Part shown: piece by piece, positions 57,059 through 64,000 of the stretch
Position numbering within the stretch: position 1 is the first letter of the stretch
Layout: each line of letters starts with the position of its first letter
Assembly: GCF_032118995.1 (NCBI RefSeq)
Contig: NC_092656.1
Coordinates: 12,272,761 to 12,336,760 of the forward strand
Origin: Asterias amurensis
Lineage: Eukaryota; Echinodermata; Asteroidea; Forcipulatida; Asteriidae
Direction of reading: 5' to 3'
DNA: 64,000 nucleotides
Program-made: the position numbers and the translations under genes
The notes under the pieces: generated by a model
Told to the model about the DNA's origin: nothing
The model's database searches: none
The model's input: the letters and a program-made list of their open reading frames with translations, nothing else

Positions 57059-57553
57059 AGAACATAGTTGGTATAGTATGGGTCAAGGAAATTGTACTCG
57101 AATATTCAAGACCGTTTTTTTTTTTTTTTTTTGATCAGAACAAAAATGTATCCCCATCCAAAAGAGTTTTAAAAGGGTGTCCTTGTTGGTTACCCTACTC
57201 ACTTCTTACTTTCACACATAGGAGCTTGAAATATTCCCTGAAAAAAAAAAATTGTGAACCAGTTACAAGCAGCGTTTACTGTTCATGACATTGGTTGGTC
57301 AATATCAGTTTTATTAGACTTGCAAAAATGGCTTCAATACCCTGTTTGGTACAGTTTTGTTTATTCAAACGGTTTCGTAAAGGTTGTAAAAGGTACGAGC
57401 GTGCATGCATTATTAAATAACACACACTATATAAAAGTTAATTTGTTTGCTCTTTTGTTTCTTATTTAAATGTGTCCTGCGATCATCTTCACTGTAATAT
57501 GAATATTAAATACACGTTAATTTGCCTTTGTTAGAAAAAATAAGACAGAATAA

Positions 57554-57925
57554 TTATAGGCAGTGGCACTATTGGTAATTACTCAAAATACTTATTATCA
57601 TAAAACCTTTCTTGATTCAGGTAATGGGGAGAGGTCGAAAGTATAAAACATTGTGAGAACAGCTCCCTCTGAAGTTAGTTTTCGAGAAAGAAGTAATTTT
57701 CCACGAATGTGAGTTTGAGACCTCATATTTCGAATTTGAGGTCTCGAAATCAAGCATCTGAAAGCAAACAACTTCGTGTGACCATGGTGCGACAAGGGTG
57801 TTTTTTTCATTCATTAATTAATATCTCGCAATTGCAACGACCGATTGAGCTCAAATTTTCACAGGTTTGTTATTTTATGCATATGTTGAGATAGACTAAC
57901 TGTGAAGACTAGTCTTTGACAATCC
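57554..57925. mobile_element. MITE family A, 3'-truncated
   Basis: Left end TTATAGGCAGTGGCACTATTGG; stops within GTCTTTGACAAT, so the right terminal repeat is lost. Confidence 0.75.
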
Positions 57926-58196
57926 ATGAGAAAAGAATAAAATAGTTACTTTGTAAAGGGTGTGCATAAGTGTTTTAGGGGGAAAGCGGTAATTTTAAAT
58001 TGAGGCAAATTATGCATATTTCCCCTGCCTGCTTTTTTCTACTTTTTAGATATGTTGTTTTAGAGGGTTTCAGGAGACACTTGCAAAAAGAAATAATTTC
58101 TGTTGGCATTTTGTCTAGGTCAAGCCATATTTGGCTTAGACTGACCAGACTTTAACCCGAATGAGATCACCATCTGAATGCCTTCGTTAAAGACAG

Positions 58197-58576
58197 TGGA
58201 CGCTATTGGTAATTGTCAAAGACCAGTCTTCTTTCTTGGTGTATCTCAACATATGCATAAATAAACAAACCTGTGAAAATTGGAACTCAATCGGTCGTCG
58301 AATTTGCGAGATAATAATGAAAGAAAAACACCCTTGTCACACGAAGTTGTGCATGTGTTTTCTGATGCTTGATTTCGAGACCTCAAACTCTTAACTTGAG
58401 GTCTCGAAATCAAATTCGTTGAAAATTACTTAATTCTCGAAACCTACGTCACTTCGGAGGGAGCCGTTTCTTACAGTGTTTTATACCATCAACCTCTCCC
58501 ACATTACTCGTAATCAAGAAAGGTTTTGTGATGATAATTATTTTGAGTAATTACCAATAGTGTCCACTGCCTTTAA
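58197..58576. mobile_element. MITE family A
   Basis: TTAA-flanked full-length copy in reverse orientation. Confidence 0.82.
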
Positions 58577-58679
58577 TGTACTCGGCCGGGGGGAATCGTG
58601 TGTGTGTCTAATTTGTTTTGCTCCATATGCATGGTGTACTCACAAAATACATTAATTTGTTTGCAGCCTAAACTAAATT

Positions 58680-59175
58680 TGTAGTTGGCGGCAAAGCGAT
58701 GGCAAAAGGGGAAAAACTCGACGGAGCCCGGCAACAAGGAACGAGATCAGACGGCTGGCAGTGGATTGGCCGACTGCAAGGAACAGCGGCTGACGGTGGG
58801 TTGCTGCGACGATGACGTGACTCAATGGCCGACACCAAAACTGTGTGTGAGCGGGTCGTATAGTCGAGTTCACCCGGCAACGACTACCAACGAAATTGTG
58901 ACGACCTCAAAACGACTAGAGACGGAATCGCACGGCATGGAAACGTCAAGCGACTGACAATTGCGTCACGAAATGAGGGTTGCTGACTCCAACGAAATCT
59001 GGAGGGAGTCACAACGAACTTTTTCCGCCGTCACAAAATATTCAACATGTTTAAAATTTGCCGACGCGGACAGTGACTGATATTTGCGGCCGTCTGCGGT
59101 CGCTAGCGGATTCGTCAGCGACAATTGACGGCAATTACACACGATGATTGGCGGCAAATTCAAAATTCCTGAGCA
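58680..59175. other. GC- and CGAC-rich island with inverted ends
   Basis: Rich in CGAC/GACG words, bounded by TTTGTAGTTGGCGGCAAA and GATTGGCGGCAAATT. No protein family recognised in any frame. Probably an old transposon or a divergent insertion; not identified. Confidence 0.4.
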
Positions 59176-59221
59176 CACGCACATAATAGCGAGTATTGGG
59201 TCTGCTGGACCATTGCGTCCC

Positions 59222-59412
59222 CCTCACAAGTAACTTAGATTTTTAGAAAGAAGTAATTTCTCACTCAATTTTGTTTATAATTTTGAAGCCGTTTATTACG
59301 CTTCTCCTTACGAATTCGATGATCATTTTGCGCCAAAATTTCCACGGGTTTGTTATTTTTACATGTTTGGATATTACACAGCCCTAGAAGTCATGTGTCC
59401 AGTGCATTTAAA
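59222..59412. mobile_element. MITE family A fragment
   Basis: Weak match to the core (AAAGAAGTAATTTCTCAC, GGGTTTGTTATTTT) and a right end GTGTCCAGTGCATTTAA. Confidence 0.45.
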
Positions 59413-61552
59413 CATCAGAGATATATAGTACATTACCCAAAACACTCGAAACTAAAGACATCGTTGTCAAGGTAACGTCATGCAAATCTTATAAAATCCA
59501 TGCGACACAAGGTTTGTTTTGGCGCTAAGTAACGAAGCACGTGTGTATGCCTATTTTATCAGGACTTAAAATGTGGCGTTGAAACAAAACAAGATCAGTT
59601 TGTTAGTACAATCGACACGTTTTGAGCACAACAGTGGGCGTAAATTTCACAATTTTGTCACTTTGAGTCGGATGATGGAGGACTGGGTAAGGCCTATACA
59701 ATTATTGATGTTCTCTTAAAGGAGTAATTACAGAGTTTGAAAAAAAGATATGATAGGTAAAAACATCCCTTGAATTACTTTTGTCTGAAATTTCATTTTT
59801 TTTTTTTTTGATGTGTAATCGGTTTTTGACTAGTATTTTACTTAACTTTATAACATTGTTAGTTTTCAATGGGATCAATCCACTAACATGAATTTGAGGG
59901 TTGAAAAACATGATGTGACAGAAATCAATAATCCCCAAAATAGCACCGCGTACCCATTAGCCTTGTTTAGGTATGGTGGACACCATAGAGAGCACACTGT
60001 TTGGTTTAGGTGTATACAGACAATAATTTTACCCAAACCTGATAAGTGTCACAGTATTGTTTCCACCATGGTTCGAGTCCCAGTCGTAAAGCGTGTAACA
60101 TACCTCTAGTTTGCGAAACATAATCCAACACGCGGCTGACGTGAACGGATACGGTTATATCATATCCGTATCTGTATCTGAATCTGAACGCTTGCGATAC
60201 CTCTCTAATATATCGCTCTATACGCCTATCGTGAAAGGCCTGTACAACATTTTATCGTGGCAATTTCCTCAGGCGTGTTAGCTTTACAGTGATTTAGTTC
60301 ACTTGTGAGACAATATTGGTTTCATTAGGCCCACAAGAAGTATTGTATCAGTACATTTATTTATTATTTATTTATTTTAAATCTTCGGACATAATTCTTT
60401 GTTGGCAGGGGCCGTCCAGGGTAAGGCAAAAGTTTTAAAAACTGTCATCTAAGCGATGTTATTCCTTCACATTAACAATGGAAACAACTTAATTACTATC
60501 AAAAAAACAGAAAAAGAGCATTCCAAAACTAAAGATTAATTTAACCGTATACAAATCACGCTGAAATGCTTGCAACGTATAATGCAACAATATAAAGGCA
60601 GACGACGGAGTCTATCAAAATAATGGATAGTCATGGCCATGGCGGCAGAGAGGATGTAGTAACTCTGTACAGAATTGCATATGGAGGTAGGACATGCACA
60701 AACCACGCATTTCGATTCACTCATGGATTCACCTTGCATTTTCGTCCCTTCCTTTGTCGACATTTACACGGCGCTAGATTTTAAAGATGCCGATTTGACC
60801 CAACAATTTTGATTTAAAATTCAATAGGTATGTTGATGGGGGTCGAGAAAGTTACAAGCAATTTCATTTGAGCCATTGCTCGAAAAAGTCGGCCAATTAT
60901 TAGTAGCAGTGAAATAAAGTGCTCAAAGTTAGTTTTTGTCGGGATCCCGACAATATATCACGTGACCAATTCTTATGTGTTTTATAAGAAACGTTTTAAA
61001 TTTTTGTCATGGTTCCTGACCATTAAAAGTAAAAGTTAAACTTTTTTTCGTAGAGCGGGTGGATATTCTTTGAAATACCATTCACTCAAAAAATCTATTT
61101 TTTAAATGTTTGGGGCAAAAAATCTGACATAGCATCTTTAATATTATGCCACACACGCACCATGCGCGTATACACCTAGACTTTTGTCAAGGCCTTCGTG
61201 GTTTGGGCAGCTTCGTAGGTAAGAGCCGCGGTCCCAAGCGACTGGAACGGAAGACCACACTCGCTACCGAATAGTAGTCCTTGTTTGTTGAGATGAGCGT
61301 GTGGGCGACTGATGTTGTTTGGAGTGAAACCATGAACTTCATTGTAGATTGTAACTATAGTTGTGGTTTATTTCTGCAAACAGCCAGTTTATCATAGTTA
61401 AGTTGGTTCAGCATGCTTTGACATGGTTTGACATACTCACTTGACTTCATTGCTGCAAGAAACAGTAAGACATAATGGAATAATAGTCCATGCCGTTGCA
61501 GTTATCTTCGACAGAAACAGAATGGACCAATCAAAGAGGACTGACGTCAAGG
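59413..61552. other. Intergenic, nothing identified
   Basis: No supported gene. A reversed tRNA-like B box (GGTTCGAGTCCCAG near 60070) suggests a decayed SINE. 61140-61280 has CpG-bearing sequence with a GTAAGAG donor-like site but no supporting frame. Confidence 0.4.
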
Positions 61553-62915
61553 CCATTGCAACTCGCCAAGTTCCCTTTAGTCTGACATAAAATCCACTTC
61601 GTTGTACCAACATAGCAGCTTACAATGGTCCATTGTCGTGTTGAGGAGTAGACTTGACTCAAGACTCGGGACCGCTATGGAAATCTTGACGGCGGATATG
61701 GAGACCTCTCGCACGAGAGGCCATTGCCACTAGCCAAGTTCCTTTTAGTCTGATATAAAATCCACTTCGTTGTATCAACATAGCAGCTTACAATGGTCCA
61801 TTGTCTTGTTGAGGAGTAGACTTGACTCAAGACTCGGGACCGCTATGGACATCTTGACGGCGGATATGGAGACCTCTCGCACGAGAGGCCATTGCCACTC
61901 GCCAAGTTTATTTTAGTCTGATATAAAATCCACTTCGTTGTATCAACATAGCAGCTTACAATGGTCCATTGTTTTGTTGAGGAGTAGACTTGACTGAAGA
62001 CTCGGGACCGCTATTGCTACATCTTGACGGCGGATATGGAGACTTCTCGCACGAGAGGCCATTGCCACTAGCCAAGTTCCCTTTTTAGTCTGATATCAAA
62101 TCCACTTCGTTGTATCAACAGAGCAGCTTACAATGGACAATTGCCTTGTTGGGGAGTAGACTTGACTCAAGACTCGGGACCGCTATATAGCTACGTCTTG
62201 ACGGCGGATATGGAGACCTCTCGCACGAGAGGCCATTGCCACTCGCTAAAGTTCCTTTTAGTCTGATATCAAATCCACTTCGTTGTGTCAACAGAGCAGC
62301 TTACAATGGTTCATTGTCTTGTTGGGGAGTAGACTTGACTCAAGACTCGGGACCGCTATAGCTACATCTTGACGGCGGATATGGAGACCTCTTGCACGAG
62401 ACGCCATTGCCACTCGCTAAAGTTCCTTTTAGTCTGATATCAAATCCACTTCGTTGTGTCAACAGAGCAGCTTACAATGGTTCATTGTCTTGTTGGGGAG
62501 TAGACTTGACTCAAGACTCGGGACCGCTATAGCTACATCTTGACGGCTGATATGGAGACCTCTTGCACGAGACGCCATTGCCACTTGCTAAGTTCCTTTT
62601 AGTCTGATATCAAATCCACTTCGTTGTGTCAACAGAGCAGCTTACAATGGTTCATTGTCTTGTTGGTGAGTAGACTTGACTCAAGACTCGGGACCGCTAT
62701 ATAGCTACGTCTTGACGGCGGATATGGAGACCTCTCGCACGAGAGGCCATTGCCACTCGCTAAGTTCCTTTTAGTCTGATATCAAATCCACTTCGTTGTA
62801 TCAACAGAGCAGCTTACAATGGTCCATTGTCTTGTTGGAGAGTAGACTTGACTCAAGACTCGGGACCGCTATTGCTACATCTTGACGGCGGATATGGAGA
62901 CCTCTCGCACGAGAA
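61553..62915. repeat. Tandem satellite, eight copies of a 168-174 bp unit
   Basis: Unit starts near 61553, 61721, 61889, 62059, 62233, 62404, 62575 and 62747. Each carries CAGCTTACAATGG, ACTTGACTCAAGACTCGGGA, TTGACGGCGGATATGGAGAC and CCTCTCGCACGAGAGG (a 16-bp palindrome). Copies 1-3 form one variant group; copies 5-7 share AACAGAGCAGC and TATAGCTAC. Confidence 0.92.
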
Positions 62916-63765
62916 CGGGACTTGAATCAAGTCTGTTGAGGAGCCGCTCTGCAAGCTCTGACGTAAGCTCATTGTTGATGCTCCTCTCTTTCCCAGACAT
63001 CTTCAGCGTTAAAGCCTGAACATATGACGTCACACTTCGAGGTTCGTGAATAGCGCCAGAGGTTTGCTTAGCCTTGGTCTCCCCGTCCATAATCACCTTT
63101 CATCTACATTCATTTACACATCTACACATCTACACTTAATGTAATGGGACTGAATGTAGTCCTACACTATGCAAGTACATTTACATATACTGTACATAAT
63201 CTCCACATTGCATACAGACGACCGAAAGCAAGCGTTCCATATATGTGTTTTGATTGGTCCGTTTGTCAGCTGCACCCACCTCACCTCCACCAATCAAGAC
63301 ACAGACATGTAAAGTTTACGTTATTGAACGTTGTATCCTATGACATCATTTAATCCAATTAAGTTACATGCTCTGTCGGAAAAGTAACCTGTCTTTATCG
63401 TAAGTGGATAACCAGTCTACTGCACTGCATTCTCTAACGGCAGTCACCGTTGGTTTCAGTCTGTTTCTTTAAGTCTTTGCGTAATTCTCAGTCGTCATCT
63501 TAGAGATTTTGTTTTTTCTCGAGCCTCGTCAAAACTCTTCGAGTTTCTTGTGGGGTTCGAGGTTGTAAGTAGCCGACAGAACACAGTTGTAATCTTCAAG
63601 TTTAGATTATTGATCATCAGTCTTCTTCAAGGCATCTTATCATCATCTTTACTCCAACCTCATCAGACCTCATAGCAACTGTCAGCCTTTTGTTTCTTCG
63701 GTTATCATCAGCTGTTTATACAAAGTAGTCGTCTTGAACTTGGTCATACTATCGTTTTGCGAGTT

Positions 63766-63814
63766 ATGTCGTCATCCACAGCCGATAAAAATCCTACATT
63801 GGGGCAAAGCAACG
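63766..63814 (+). CDS. Possible first coding exon of an unidentified gene leaving the window
   Basis: ATG at 63766 opens MSSSTADKNPTLGQSN with a split Gly codon before GTCAGT. It is preceded by some 400 bp of CpG-bearing sequence that could be promoter and 5' UTR. Sixteen residues are too few to identify it. Confidence 0.3.
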
Positions 63815-64000
63815 GTCAGTATGTTCTTTTCTGAGTAAATTATCCTGCGCACAAATAGGCCTAACCATTGCAATTATGACTTAAAGTCACCTGGAAGTGG
63901 TATTTTTTCAAAATAAAGCTTTTGTCACTAATATATGTGTTTTGATAAGTTGAATGTGAATAAACAGTTAACTAAGGTTTTAAAAAATCAGTTCTTATGT

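Noticed and set aside
60536..60763. 75-codon minus frame rich in Cys
   Set aside because: No recognised domain or splice context; treated as chance.
62875..63096. 73-codon minus frame beginning beside the satellite
   Set aside because: Composition is protein-like but no family was recognised, no clear splice donor follows, and part of it overlaps the last satellite unit.
1..64000. CRISPR arrays, bacterial operons, ribosome-binding sites
   Set aside because: Introns and transposon types show eukaryotic DNA; the only regular array is the 168-174 bp satellite, which has no spacers.

Overview
This window is eukaryotic nuclear DNA. It has split genes with GT-AG introns, few genes per kilobase, an AT-rich background and very many short non-autonomous transposons. 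The gene set (secreted CCBE1, nicalin, a CCPG1-type ER membrane protein) is metazoan. The protein divergence from human and the repeat content suggest a marine invertebrate deuterostome, most likely an echinoderm and perhaps a sea star. That assignment is an inference and was not tested by search.

Three multi-exon genes could be rebuilt by joining phase-compatible exons. (1) About 4.7-18.3 kb, minus strand: a CCBE1-like secreted protein with a Cys-rich N-terminus, EGF and calcium-binding EGF modules, a collagen helix and a helical C-terminus. The signal-peptide exon was not found. (2) 26.0-38.3 kb, minus strand: a complete nicalin (NCLN) in 14 coding exons, 556 residues. (3) 40.6-52.9 kb, plus strand: a CCPG1/PBXIP1-family single-pass ER protein of 1752 residues. 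It has an N-terminal W-x-x-L LC3-interacting motif, a transmembrane segment at about 541-560 and a very long, heavily sequon-bearing C-terminal part expected in the ER lumen. Genes 2 and 3 are head to head across a 2.3 kb gap that holds a compact candidate promoter (two reversed CCAAT boxes, an E-box, a CRE). Nicalin (membrane-protein biogenesis) and CCPG1 (ER-phagy) both serve ER proteostasis, so co-regulation is a reasonable hypothesis. A possible fourth gene starts at 63,766 on the plus strand and runs out of the window.

The rest is mostly repeats. A TTAA-flanked MITE family (TIR AAAGGCAGTGGACACTATTG, called A here) has more than 20 copies, in introns and between genes. A second TTAA family (B, 390 bp, palindromic over its whole length) has three copies, and a third (C) also has three. 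There are two hAT-type elements with 8-bp duplications, a 9-bp-duplication foldback element, tRNA-derived SINEs whose tails match a LINE 3' tail, LINE ORF2 remnants, an eight-copy 168-174 bp satellite at 61.55-62.92 kb, and a striking 76-bp-arm near-perfect hairpin at 56.53-56.69 kb.

Gene-poor stretches: 1-4.7 kb (repeats only), 18.4-25.4 kb (C-rich low complexity and MITEs), 38.35-40.6 kb (intergenic promoter region) and 52.95-63.7 kb (MITEs, the hairpin, a GC-rich island, satellite).
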